Shown here: positions 56,683 through 64,000 of the stretch, in pieces
Layout of the letters: every line of letters starts with the position of its first letter
How positions within the stretch are numbered: position 1 is the first letter of the stretch
Assembly: GCF_007096885.1 (NCBI RefSeq)
Contig: NZ_VJNO01000004.1
Coordinates: 1-64,000 of the forward strand
Source: Streptomyces sp. 130
GTDB taxonomy: Bacteria; Actinomycetota; Actinomycetes; Streptomycetales; Streptomycetaceae
DNA: 64,000 bases
Direction of reading: 5' to 3'
Made by a program: the position numbers and the translations under genes
The notes under the pieces: generated by a model
Database searches by the model: none
Seen by the model: only the letters and a program-made list of their open reading frames with translations
What the model was told of the DNA's origin: nothing

Positions 56683-57282
56683 GTGACCGGCGACGAGCGG
56701 CGCGGGTACGCGAAGGGCCGGGCCAAACGCGGCGAAATCCTCGACCAGGCCATGGCCATGTTCGGTGAGGCCGGTTACCGCGGCGCCTCGCTGCGGGTGA
56801 TCGCCACCCGTTGCGGCATCTCGCATCCCGGACTGCTGCACCACTTCCCGACCAAGGAATCCCTGCTGCTCGCCGTCCTGGAACACCGCGACGCCGTGGA
56901 CGGCCAGTGGCTGGAGGCGGGCCGCCCCACCGGCGTCGACCGGCTGCGCCGGCTGGTCGGACTCGCGGCGCTCAACGCGGAGCGGCGCGGCATCGTCGAG
57001 CTGTTCTGCGTGCTGTCCGCCGAGGCCACCTCCGCCGACCACCCGGCCCACGCCTACTTCGTGGAGCGGTACCGGTGCTCGGTGCTGTCCACCGCCGTCT
57101 CGTACACGGAGGCGCGCGAGAAGGGCGTGCTGCGCGAGGACGTCGACCCGCGGGCGGCGGCGCAGCAGCTCATCGCGCTGATGGACGGACTGCAGACCCA
57201 GTGGCTGCTCAGCGACGGTGCGACCGATATGGCCGGGGTGCTGCACGCGCATGTGCAGGCGCAGTTGACGGTGCCGTTCTGA
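56683..57282 (+). CDS. TetR-family transcriptional regulator
   Basis: A 199-residue TetR protein. The HTH is AKRGEILDQAMAMFGEAGYRGASLRVIATRCGISHPGLLHHFPTKESLLLAVLEHRD, with the family pattern xxGxxxxSxRxIAxxxGxxxxxLxxHFxxKExLL. The C-terminal ligand domain is helical (VDPRAAAQQLIALMDGLQTQWLL). It is divergent from the GH3 gene, so a sugar-released repressor of that gene is likely. GTG 56683 is preceded by GGGGAGCG. Confidence 0.9.
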   Translation: MTGDERRGYAKGRAKRGEILDQAMAMFGEAGYRGASLRVIATRCGISHPGLLHHFPTKESLLLAVLEHRDAVDGQWLEAGRPTGVDRLRRLVGLAALNAERRGIVELFCVLSAEATSADHPAHAYFVERYRCSVLSTAVSYTEAREKGVLREDVDPRAAAQQLIALMDGLQTQWLLSDGATDMAGVLHAHVQAQLTVPF

Positions 57283-57357
57283 GCGGATGCGCCGGGCGTC
57301 GCGAGACGACGTCCCCACGCCTCTTTACGGGCTTGTCATGTGCCGGTAACTTCGCTC

Positions 57358-57373
57358 CTGCAAGAGATTGCAG
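57358..57373 (+). promoter_or_regulatory. LacI/MalR-type operator upstream of the alpha-amylase
   Basis: CTGCAA-gaga-TTGCAG, a perfect palindrome with 6-bp arms, about 140 nt before the amylase ATG. It resembles the CTTGCAAG/TTGCAG-type sites bound by MalR-like repressors upstream of Streptomyces amylase genes. Binding is inferred. Confidence 0.55.
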
Positions 57374-57511
57374 CAAAATTCCGGCTTGATTTACGAACTC
57401 GCTCGGACCTTGAGGCGCGTCAGGGTCTCCGGCCAGATCGCGCGGGCCCCACCTCCCGCGCCTCGGACGCCACGGCTTTCGCCGCCGTCGTGGCCCTTCC
57501 CTGGAGACACC

Positions 57512-60508
57512 ATGAAACGCAACGCCCACCGGCTGCTGAGACGCACCCTGGCGTCCGCCGCTGCCGCCGCCGCGGTGTGCGGGCTGCTCACCGCACTGCC
57601 GGACTCCGGCCTCGACGCACGGCCCGTCGCGGCCTCCGAGGCGACGACCACCGTCTTCTACTACACGAAGACGAAGAACTGGGCCGCATACAACCTGCAT
57701 TACGCCCCCGACGGCGGTGCGTGGACCACGGTGCCCGGGGTGGCCATGGAGGCCGCCTGCACGGACTGGGTCAAGAAGACGGTTCCGCTCTCCGGCGCCG
57801 AGGGCATCCAGGCGACCTTCAACAACGGCTCGGGCGTCTGGGACAACAACGGGGGCGAGAACTACGGCCTCGGCAGCGGAAACATCACGGTCAAGGACGG
57901 CGTCGTGGCCCACAGCGACCCGTGCGCGGACAGCGGTGGCCCCGGTCCGAGCCCCACCCCGGCCGATGAGGCACACACCGCCTCGGTGTACTACTCCACC
58001 GCCACCGTCGGCTGGACGACCACCAACGTCCACTACCGGCCCGCGGGCGGCTCGTGGACCGCCGTGCCCGGCGTCGGTATGGAACCGGCCTGCACCGGCT
58101 GGGTGAAGAAGACGCTCGACCTCGGCGACGCGACCTCGATGAAGGCCGCCTTCAACAACGGCAACGGCGTCTGGGACAACAACAACGGCAGCGACTACAC
58201 GATCCCGGCCGGCCTCAGCACCGTGAAGGACCGCGCGGTCGTGAAGGACGCCGCGGACCCGTGCGCCGCCGAACCCGCCGACACCGAGGCGCCCACCGCG
58301 CCGAGCGGAGTGACGGCGAAGGCCGACGGCGTCGCGGTCGTCCTGAGCTGGGAACCCGCTTCGGACAACAAGAAGGTGACGAAGTATCAGGTCACCCGCA
58401 CGGGCGGCACCAGGGGCAGCGTCGTCACCGATGTGACCTCCACCGTGCTCTCCGAATCCGGCCTGGAGGAGCACACCGCCTACACCTACACCGTCAGGGC
58501 GATCGACGCGGCGGGCAACACCTCCGCCGCCTCCGCGCCCGCGAAGGCGACCACCGGAGACAAACCGCCGGCGGCGGCCCAGGGCACACCGCTCGGCACC
58601 GACCCCCGCAAGGACCCGATCTACTTCGTCCTCACCGCCCGCTTCAACGACGGCGACGCGAGCAACAACCGGGGCGGCAGCCAGCACGTCAGGTCCGGCA
58701 ACGCGGCCAACGACGACCCCATGTTCCGGGGGGACTTCAAGGGCCTGGTCGACAAGCTGGACTACATCAAGGGGCTCGGCTTCTCCGCGATCTGGATCAC
58801 CCCGGTCGTCCTGAACCGGTCCGACTACGACTACCACGGCTACCACGGATACGACTTCTACAAGGTGGACCCCCGCCTGGAATCCGCCGGGGCCTCCTAC
58901 CAGGACCTCATCAACGCCGCCCACGCCAAGGGCATCAAGATCTACCAGGACGTCGTCTACAACCACTCCTCGCGCTGGGGCGCCAAGGGCCTGTTCACGC
59001 CCACCGTCTACGGCGTCCGTGACGCGCAGTGGAGCTGGTACTACGACGAGAAGAACGAGGGCTTCGAATACGACGGGCTCACCGTCGAACCCAAGAGCGG
59101 CAAGTCCTACTACAACGGCGACCTGTGGTCCACCGCCGAACCCGCCGGCAACACCTGCCTCAACTGGGGCAAGCCGACCGGAGGCAAGTCCGCCGAGGGC
59201 TACACCCTCTACAACTGCCAGTGGCCCAACCCCACGTCGGGGATGTTCCCGAAGGAGTACTACCACACCTGCTGGCTCGGCAACTGGGAGGGCGAGGACT
59301 CCCGCTCCTGCTGGCTGCACGAGGACCTGGCCGACTTCGACACCGAGTCCGCACCGGTGCAGAACTACCTGATCGGCGCCTACGACAAGTACATCGACAT
59401 GGGCGTGGACGGCTTCCGCGTCGACACCGCGGTGCACATCCCGCGCACCACCTGGAACCGCCGCTTCCTGCCCGCGATCCAGGAGCGCGTCACCCAGCGC
59501 TTCGGCGCCGGGGCCGCGGAGAACTTCCTCGTCTTCGGCGAGGTCGGCGCCTTCGTCAACGACAAGTGGAACCGCGGCTCGGTCAACCACTCGGCGCAGT
59601 TCTTCACCTGGAAGGAACGCAAGGAGTACGACCCCGACGACACCAAGGCCGCCCTGGAGATGTACGAGTACGAGGAGAAGCTCGGCACCGGAAACCAGCC
59701 GGCCTCCACCAACGCGTTCCTGGACGGCAACAGCTACCACACCCCGGACCACAGCCAGTTCTCCGGCATGAACATCATCGACATGCGCATGCACATGAAC
59801 TTCGGTGACGCAACCAACGCGTTCAACAACGGCAAGGACTCCGACGACTCCACCAACGACGCCACCTACAACGTCGTATACGTCGACAGCCACGACTACG
59901 GGCCCAACAAGAGCGGCGAACGCTACGCCGGAGGCACCGACGCCTGGGCCGAGAACATGTCCCTGATGTGGACGTTCCGCGGCATCCCGACCCTCTACTA
60001 CGGATCGGAGATCGAGTTCCAGGCCGGCAAGAAGATCGACTGCGGACCCACCTGCCCCCTGGCCACCACCGGTCGCGCCTACTACGGCGACCACCTCGCG
60101 GGCAACGTCACCGCCTCCGAGTTCTCGAAGGTCGACTCCGCGTCCGGTGAGGTCGCCAACACCCTCGCGGGGCCGCTGGTCAAACACCTCCAGCGGCTCA
60201 ACCTGATCCGCCGGGCCGTGCCCGCCCTCCAGATGGGCCAGTACTCCACCGAGGGCATCAGCGGCCAGATGGCGTACAAGCGCCGCTACACCAGCGGTTC
60301 GACCGACAGCTTCGCCCTGGTCACCGTCACGGGCGGCGCCTCGTACACCGGCATCCCCAACGGCACCTACAAGGACGCCGTCACCGGCGACACCCGGGTC
60401 GTCACCGACGGAAAGCTCACCGTCGACGCCCCGGGCAAGGGCAACCTGCGCGTCTACGTGCTGAACGGCCCCGGAAAGATCGGCACCGCCGGCCCCTACC
60501 TCAAGTAG
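57512..60508 (+). CDS. Secreted modular alpha-amylase (GH13) with two starch-binding modules and FnIII
   Basis: A 998-residue exported enzyme. Signal peptide: KRNAHRLLRRTLASAAAAAAVCGLLTAL, cleaved near residue 40. Two tandem CBM25-type starch-binding modules (about 44-140 and 152-248) share TVFYYTKTKNWAAYNLHY / SVYYSTATVGWTTTNVHY and FNNGxGVWDNN. A fibronectin-III domain follows (~258-345), then the GH13 barrel: region I DVVYNHS, region II GFRVDT (nucleophile Asp near 636), region III FGEVG (acid Glu near 675), region IV DSHD (near 792), and a C-terminal beta domain. It degrades starch outside the cell. ATG at 57512 after GGAG. Followed by a strong terminator. Confidence 0.94.
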   Translation: MKRNAHRLLRRTLASAAAAAAVCGLLTALPDSGLDARPVAASEATTTVFYYTKTKNWAAYNLHYAPDGGAWTTVPGVAMEAACTDWVKKTVPLSGAEGIQATFNNGSGVWDNNGGENYGLGSGNITVKDGVVAHSDPCADSGGPGPSPTPADEAHTASVYYSTATVGWTTTNVHYRPAGGSWTAVPGVGMEPACTGWVKKTLDLGDATSMKAAFNNGNGVWDNNNGSDYTIPAGLSTVKDRAVVKDAADPCAAEPADTEAPTAPSGVTAKADGVAVVLSWEPASDNKKVTKYQVTRTGGTRGSVVTDVTSTVLSESGLEEHTAYTYTVRAIDAAGNTSAASAPAKATTGDKPPAAAQGTPLGTDPRKDPIYFVLTARFNDGDASNNRGGSQHVRSGNAANDDPMFRGDFKGLVDKLDYIKGLGFSAIWITPVVLNRSDYDYHGYHGYDFYKVDPRLESAGASYQDLINAAHAKGIKIYQDVVYNHSSRWGAKGLFTPTVYGVRDAQWSWYYDEKNEGFEYDGLTVEPKSGKSYYNGDLWSTAEPAGNTCLNWGKPTGGKSAEGYTLYNCQWPNPTSGMFPKEYYHTCWLGNWEGEDSRSCWLHEDLADFDTESAPVQNYLIGAYDKYIDMGVDGFRVDTAVHIPRTTWNRRFLPAIQERVTQRFGAGAAENFLVFGEVGAFVNDKWNRGSVNHSAQFFTWKERKEYDPDDTKAALEMYEYEEKLGTGNQPASTNAFLDGNSYHTPDHSQFSGMNIIDMRMHMNFGDATNAFNNGKDSDDSTNDATYNVVYVDSHDYGPNKSGERYAGGTDAWAENMSLMWTFRGIPTLYYGSEIEFQAGKKIDCGPTCPLATTGRAYYGDHLAGNVTASEFSKVDSASGEVANTLAGPLVKHLQRLNLIRRAVPALQMGQYSTEGISGQMAYKRRYTSGSTDSFALVTVTGGASYTGIPNGTYKDAVTGDTRVVTDGKLTVDAPGKGNLRVYVLNGPGKIGTAGPYLK

Positions 60509-60515
60509 CCCGTAC

Positions 60516-60545
60516 GTGCGGGTGCCCCGTCCCCGGGGCACCCGC
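60516..60545. terminator. Strong bidirectional terminator
   Basis: A perfect 13-bp stem (TGCGGGTGCCCCG / CGGGGCACCCGCA) with a TCCC loop, 7 nt after the amylase stop and 6 nt before the convergent sugar-kinase stop. It can end transcription from both sides. Confidence 0.85.
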
Positions 60546-60551
60546 ACCCCC

Positions 60552-61454
60552 TCACCCGCCCAGCAGCTCCGCCCGGCCGATCATGGCCGTCGAGCCCGGA
60601 GCCGTACACGCGAAGGCACCCGCCACCGCACCCAGCCGGGCGCACTCCGACGGCTCGCGTCCCTCCAGCCTCCCGTACAGGAAACCGGTGACGAACGCGT
60701 CACCCGCCCCGTTGCTGTCCACCACCGGCGCCGGCGGCGCCACCGCCGGAACGTGCACCGGTTCGTCGCCGCCGTCGCGCGTGAGGAGGTACGCCCCCTC
60801 CGCGCCCGCCGTGGCCACCACCGTCGAGGCCCTGCCCTCGCGCAGGATCTCCCGCATCAGCGCGGGCGCGCGCTCCCCGGTCGCCGCCGCGCTGAAGAAG
60901 ACCAGATCCGAGCGGAGGGCGAACTCCCGCTGGTGGTCGCTCCGTCCGTCCCAGTCGTGCAGGTCCGTGGAGACCGGCACCCCCAGCGCCTCGATGTCGT
61001 CGTACAGGAACCGGGCGAAGTGCGTGATCGACAGATGGACATGGCGGGCCCGCCGCAGCCGGGGCAGGTAGAAGTCCCGCGGCATCCGCAGGTCCGCCGG
61101 GTCCCGGGCGTCGAAGAACGACATCCGCCGGCCCGTCGCGTCCACCAGGTTCACCGCGCGCCGCGTCCCGGCCGGGGAGATCACCGCGTGGAACTCCACG
61201 CCGGCCCCGGCCAGCCGCTCGCGCACCAGCGCACCGGTCCGGTCGTCACCGATGCAGTCCAGGAACGCCACACCGAGCCCCAGCGCACGGGCGCCGAGCG
61301 CCACGTTCCCACCGGTCTGACCGGGCCACTCCCGGATCGGGCCGACCATCACCGAGTCGGCCGGCGGGACCGGCAGGGCGTCGACGCGGACGATCGTGTC
61401 CACCCCGCTGCCGCCGACCACCACGATGTCGTATTCCGTTGGCTGTTGGACCAC
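60552..61454 (-). CDS. PfkB-family carbohydrate kinase
   Basis: A 300-residue ribokinase-type sugar kinase. PfkB signature 1 region: GGNVALGARALGLGVAFLDCIGDD; signature 2: DSNGAGDAFVTGFLYG, with the catalytic Asp in NGAGDA. The beginning DIVVVGGSGVDTIVRVDALP and the two-domain layout are typical. It phosphorylates a sugar or nucleoside after uptake; the substrate is not determined by the motifs. GTG 61454 with GAGAGGGGG upstream is the chosen start. It converges on the amylase, with a shared terminator. Confidence 0.9.
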   Translation of the reverse strand: MVQQPTEYDIVVVGGSGVDTIVRVDALPVPPADSVMVGPIREWPGQTGGNVALGARALGLGVAFLDCIGDDRTGALVRERLAGAGVEFHAVISPAGTRRAVNLVDATGRRMSFFDARDPADLRMPRDFYLPRLRRARHVHLSITHFARFLYDDIEALGVPVSTDLHDWDGRSDHQREFALRSDLVFFSAAATGERAPALMREILREGRASTVVATAGAEGAYLLTRDGGDEPVHVPAVAPPAPVVDSNGAGDAFVTGFLYGRLEGREPSECARLGAVAGAFACTAPGSTAMIGRAELLGG

Positions 61455-61582
61455 GAAGCCCCCTCTCGCGTACCCGCCGCGCTCAGTATCGCCCACCCGT
61501 CCGGCCGCTCGACGCGCGCCCGGGACACGCGCTGGCTAGGCTCGACCGGGGGCCGACGACCCGTTACGTGGAGGCTCACGCC

Positions 61583-62044
61583 ATGATGCTGTTGCCCGAA
61601 CCGCGCGACATCCCGCCGCGCCTGGCCACCGGCGCCTTCATCCTCAACTCCGGCCTCGGCAAGCTCAAGGCCGACGAGGGGACCGCCCAGGGACTGCACG
61701 GCATGGCCAGCAACGCCTATCCGTTCCTCGGCAAGCTGGAACCCGCCCGGTTCACCCGGTTGCTCGCCTGCTCCGAGATCGCCGTCGGCGCGACCCTGCT
61801 GGCGCCCTTCGTGCCGACCCGCCTCGCCGGCCTCGTCCTCACCGGATTCTCCGGCGGCCTCTTCGGCCTCTATCTGCGCACCCCCGGCATGCGGGAGCCC
61901 GGCAGCCTCCGGCCGACGCAGGACGGGATCGCGCTCGCCAAGGACTCCTGGATGCTGGGCATCGGCCTCGGCTTCCTCGGCGCGGGCGGCTACCGCGCTC
62001 GCGCCACCGCGAAGTGCCGCACCCGGCGCAGGTGCGCACGCTGA
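61583..62044 (+). CDS. Small membrane protein (DoxX-like)
   Basis: A 153-residue protein with about three to four hydrophobic helices (ACSEIAVGATLLAPFVPTRLAGLVLTGFSGGLFGLYL; DSWMLGIGLGFLGAGGY), an amphipathic start and an Arg/Cys-rich basic end. The layout resembles the DoxX/SURF4-like family; function unknown. GGAGG lies 8 nt before ATG 61583; an adjacent second ATG (61586) is possible. It converges on the phosphatase gene. Confidence 0.78.
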   Translation: MMLLPEPRDIPPRLATGAFILNSGLGKLKADEGTAQGLHGMASNAYPFLGKLEPARFTRLLACSEIAVGATLLAPFVPTRLAGLVLTGFSGGLFGLYLRTPGMREPGSLRPTQDGIALAKDSWMLGIGLGFLGAGGYRARATAKCRTRRRCAR

Positions 62045-62054
62045 CCCGGGCCGC

Positions 62055-64000
62055 TCACGCGTGGACCCGGGCCATCAGCAGCGCCACGTCGTCGTGGCCG
62101 TCCGGGTCCCGCAGTTCCCGCAGCAGCCGGTCGCACGTCGCGTCGAGCGACGCGTCCGGGGTGCGGAGCAGCCCCAGCAGCGTCGCCAGGCGGCTGTCGA
62201 TGTCGTCGTCCCGGGTCTCCACCAGGCCGTCCGTGTACAGGACCAGCCGGTCGCCCGGACCGAAGGGGACCGTGACATCGCTGAAGGGCACCCCGCCCAC
62301 GCCCAGCGGCGCCCCGGCCGGCAGATCGAGCAGCACCGGCGCACCGCCCTCCGGAATCAGCACCGGCGGCAGGTGCCCGGCGGTGGACACCCGGCACCGC
62401 CCGGCGCCCGGGTCGTACACGGCGTAGACACAGGTGGCGAACCACGGGTCCAGCCCGGCGGTGATCTCGTCCAGGTGCCCCAGCACCTCGGCGGGCTCCA
62501 GGGAGAGCCGGGACAGGGTCTGGGTGGCGGTGCGCAGCCGCCCCATCGTGGTGGCCGCGTTGATCCCGCTGCCCATCACATCGCCCACCACCAGGGCGGT
62601 CCCGCCGCCGCGCAGCCCGATCACATCGAACCAGTCCCCGCCGACCTCGTACCGCGAGGCGGCCGGCCGGTACCGGGACACCACGTCGAGGCCCGCCGGG
62701 TCGTGGTGGTTGCGCGGCAGCATGCTGCGCTGGAGCGTCAGCGCGGTCTCCTGCTGCTGGCGGTAGAGGCGGGCGTTGTCGATGCCGACGGCGGCCCGGG
62801 CCGCCAGCTCGGCGGCCAGCGCCTCGTCCTCGGCCGTGAACGGCAGCGGGTTGTCCGTCCGGATCAGGTCGATCGCCCCCAGCACCTCCCCCCGGGCGAT
62901 CAGCGGCACCGCCAGGTACGAGTGCGCCCCGGCCTCGGCCAGCAGGGCGGCCGACCGTTCGTCGCGGGCCACCCTCGCCAGCTTCTCCGCGTCGAGATAC
63001 GGCTCCCGCACCGGCCGCGCCGTGCGCACACAGCGGGTGACGAGCCGGTCGGCGCCGTAACGGGCGGCCCGGCCCGGTGGATCGGCCGCCTCCACCACGG
63101 GCGTCGGCCGGGCGGCGACGACGGCGAGGGCCTGGATGAGGAGCGGGCCGTCGGACGGTCCCGGGCGCCCCTTCAGGACGCTGTCCAGCACATCCACCGC
63201 GGCGACGTCGGCGAGCTGCGGCACGGTGACCTCGGCCAGCTCCAGGGCCGTCTGCTCCAGGTCGAGCGTGGTGCCGATGCGCACCGAGGCGTCGGCGATC
63301 AGCGCGAGGTGCTGCCGGGCCCGCTCCGCCTCGGCCGCCGCGCGGTACCGGTCGGTGACGTCGATCAACGAGGCGGCGATCCCCAGCACCCGCCCCGCCG
63401 AGTCGTCCAGCCGGTACAGCGACACCGACCAGGCGCGGTCGCTGTCCGGGTCGGCGGGGGAGCGGCCGACCACCTGGCGCGACACCTGGGGGACACCGCT
63501 GTCCAGGACCTCCCGCGCGGCCCCCTCCAGGCCGTCCGGGCCCAGGAACGACAGCGCCTCGCCCATCGGCCGCCCCAGGTGCTCGGCGGCGCTCACGCCG
63601 TCCATCCGTTCCAGGGCGGTGTTCGCGGACAGGAAACGCAGATCGGCGTCCAGCACCGCGAGGCCGATCGGCGACTGGTCGACCAGGCCCACGGAGAGCG
63701 CGAGATCCCGCTCCACCCGGCGCAGCACGTCTCCGTCGGCCGCCAGCCCCAGCGCGTAGCAGCCGCCCCGGTCGTCCTGCAACCGCATGTTCCGGAACTC
63801 CAGCAGCCGGGTGGTGCCGTCCCTGTGCCGTACGGGGAAGACCCCGGCCCACGCCTCACCGCTGCCCATCACCTCGCCGAACAGGCGCAGCACCAGCTCG
63901 AAGTGCTCCTCGTCGACCAGCACCCGGGCGGCGAACTCGCCCAGCGCCTCCTCGGCGGAATACCCCAGGAGCCGTTCGGCCTGCGGGCTCCACAGGACGA
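62055..64000 (-). CDS. PAS-GAF-SpoIIE (PP2C) serine phosphatase, 5' end outside the window
   Basis: About 648 residues are visible; the frame continues past the right edge. Order from the edge: end of a PAS domain (LLGYSAEEALGEFAARVLVDEEHFELV), its PAC segment (RDGTTRLLEFRNMRLQDDRG), a second PAS (DQSPIGLAVLDADLRFLSANTALERMDGVSAAEHLGRPM), a GAF domain (~250-410), then the SpoIIE-type PP2C domain with VSRYRPAASRYEVGGDWFD, ALVVGDVMGSGINAATTMGRLR and a final DDVALLMARVHA, holding the metal-binding Asp residues. Such proteins dephosphorylate anti-sigma-factor antagonists in Streptomyces stress signalling. The signal and partner are unknown. Confidence 0.93.
   Translation of the reverse strand, partial: VLWSPQAERLLGYSAEEALGEFAARVLVDEEHFELVLRLFGEVMGSGEAWAGVFPVRHRDGTTRLLEFRNMRLQDDRGGCYALGLAADGDVLRRVERDLALSVGLVDQSPIGLAVLDADLRFLSANTALERMDGVSAAEHLGRPMGEALSFLGPDGLEGAAREVLDSGVPQVSRQVVGRSPADPDSDRAWSVSLYRLDDSAGRVLGIAASLIDVTDRYRAAAEAERARQHLALIADASVRIGTTLDLEQTALELAEVTVPQLADVAAVDVLDSVLKGRPGPSDGPLLIQALAVVAARPTPVVEAADPPGRAARYGADRLVTRCVRTARPVREPYLDAEKLARVARDERSAALLAEAGAHSYLAVPLIARGEVLGAIDLIRTDNPLPFTAEDEALAAELAARAAVGIDNARLYRQQQETALTLQRSMLPRNHHDPAGLDVVSRYRPAASRYEVGGDWFDVIGLRGGGTALVVGDVMGSGINAATTMGRLRTATQTLSRLSLEPAEVLGHLDEITAGLDPWFATCVYAVYDPGAGRCRVSTAGHLPPVLIPEGGAPVLLDLPAGAPLGVGGVPFSDVTVPFGPGDRLVLYTDGLVETRDDDIDSRLATLLGLLRTPDASLDATCDRLLRELRDPDGHDDVALLMARVHA

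Overview
The window reads as a Streptomyces (or close actinomycete) chromosome: very high G+C, long overlapping ORFs with GTG/ATG starts, ATGA/GTGA stop-start couplings, Gly/Ala/Pro-rich low-complexity proteins, and gene families typical of that genus. The outstanding feature is a complete-looking extracellular/cytoplasmic contractile injection system (eCIS, phage-tail-like particle) locus at about 11.9-39.1 kb, interrupted by an accessory segment that carries a large putative effector, a probable immunity protein, a hydrolase and a broken cytochrome P450.

Layout. 0-0.35 kb: a small Rho_N-type basic protein (minus). 0.64-11.03 kb: a tightly packed plus-strand operon of seven genes (FAD/Fe-S oxidoreductase, ThDP-dependent oxidase, enolase-superfamily enzyme, GH15 glucoamylase-like enzyme, SDR oxidoreductase, stand-alone LigD-type polymerase, HhH endonuclease-like protein), which looks like a stress/energy and DNA-repair operon. 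11.27-11.68 kb: a VOC/glyoxalase protein. 11.9-20.0 kb: upstream eCIS arm (DUF4157 HExxH protein, membrane-anchored protein, LuxR-type regulator, secreted vWA protein, DUF4255/Pvc16-like protein, AAA+ ATPase). 20.1-26.7 kb: accessory insert (alpha/beta hydrolase, P450 pseudogene, then on the minus strand a 1213-residue effector followed by a 252-residue helical-repeat protein; the 3' part of the effector and all of its partner are visibly AT-richer than everything around them). 27.0-39.1 kb: structural eCIS arm in one plus-strand operon (sheath, tube, small assembly proteins, a Pro-rich QR-repeat protein, second tube, LysM/tube-initiator, spike, PAAR tip, gp25, baseplate J, tail protein I, and a zinc-ribbon/transmembrane/C-terminal beta-domain protein).

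39.1-44.4 kb: an FMN reductase-like protein, an IS5-type insertion sequence with a programmed -1 frameshift, and two overlapping ABC-F ATPase genes (the second frameshifted in a Walker B motif) preceded by a nine-residue leader ORF and an attenuator-like hairpin. 44.5-54.1 kb: a sulfur-scavenging locus: a TauD-type dioxygenase divergent from a Cys-containing leader peptide, an oligopeptide-type ABC importer (lipoprotein, two permeases, fused double ATPase) and a formylglycine-type sulfatase. 54.2-57.3 kb: a GH3 glycosidase divergent from a TetR regulator. 57.5-61.5 kb: a secreted modular alpha-amylase with a palindromic upstream operator, converging on a PfkB sugar kinase. 61.6 kb to the end: a small membrane protein and the C-terminal part of a PAS-GAF-SpoIIE phosphatase truncated by the window edge.

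How the parts may work together: the eCIS genes encode the particle; the effector and DUF4157 protein share an N-terminal LQR-x2-GN motif, and the scaffold-like protein carries about a dozen further QR motifs, suggesting a common docking or processing signal. No tail-fibre or tape-measure gene is recognisable, while several membrane-linked proteins lie in the cluster, fitting a particle that acts from inside the cell at the membrane, as reported for Streptomyces CIS. All function calls are by eye from motifs and context; no database search was run.
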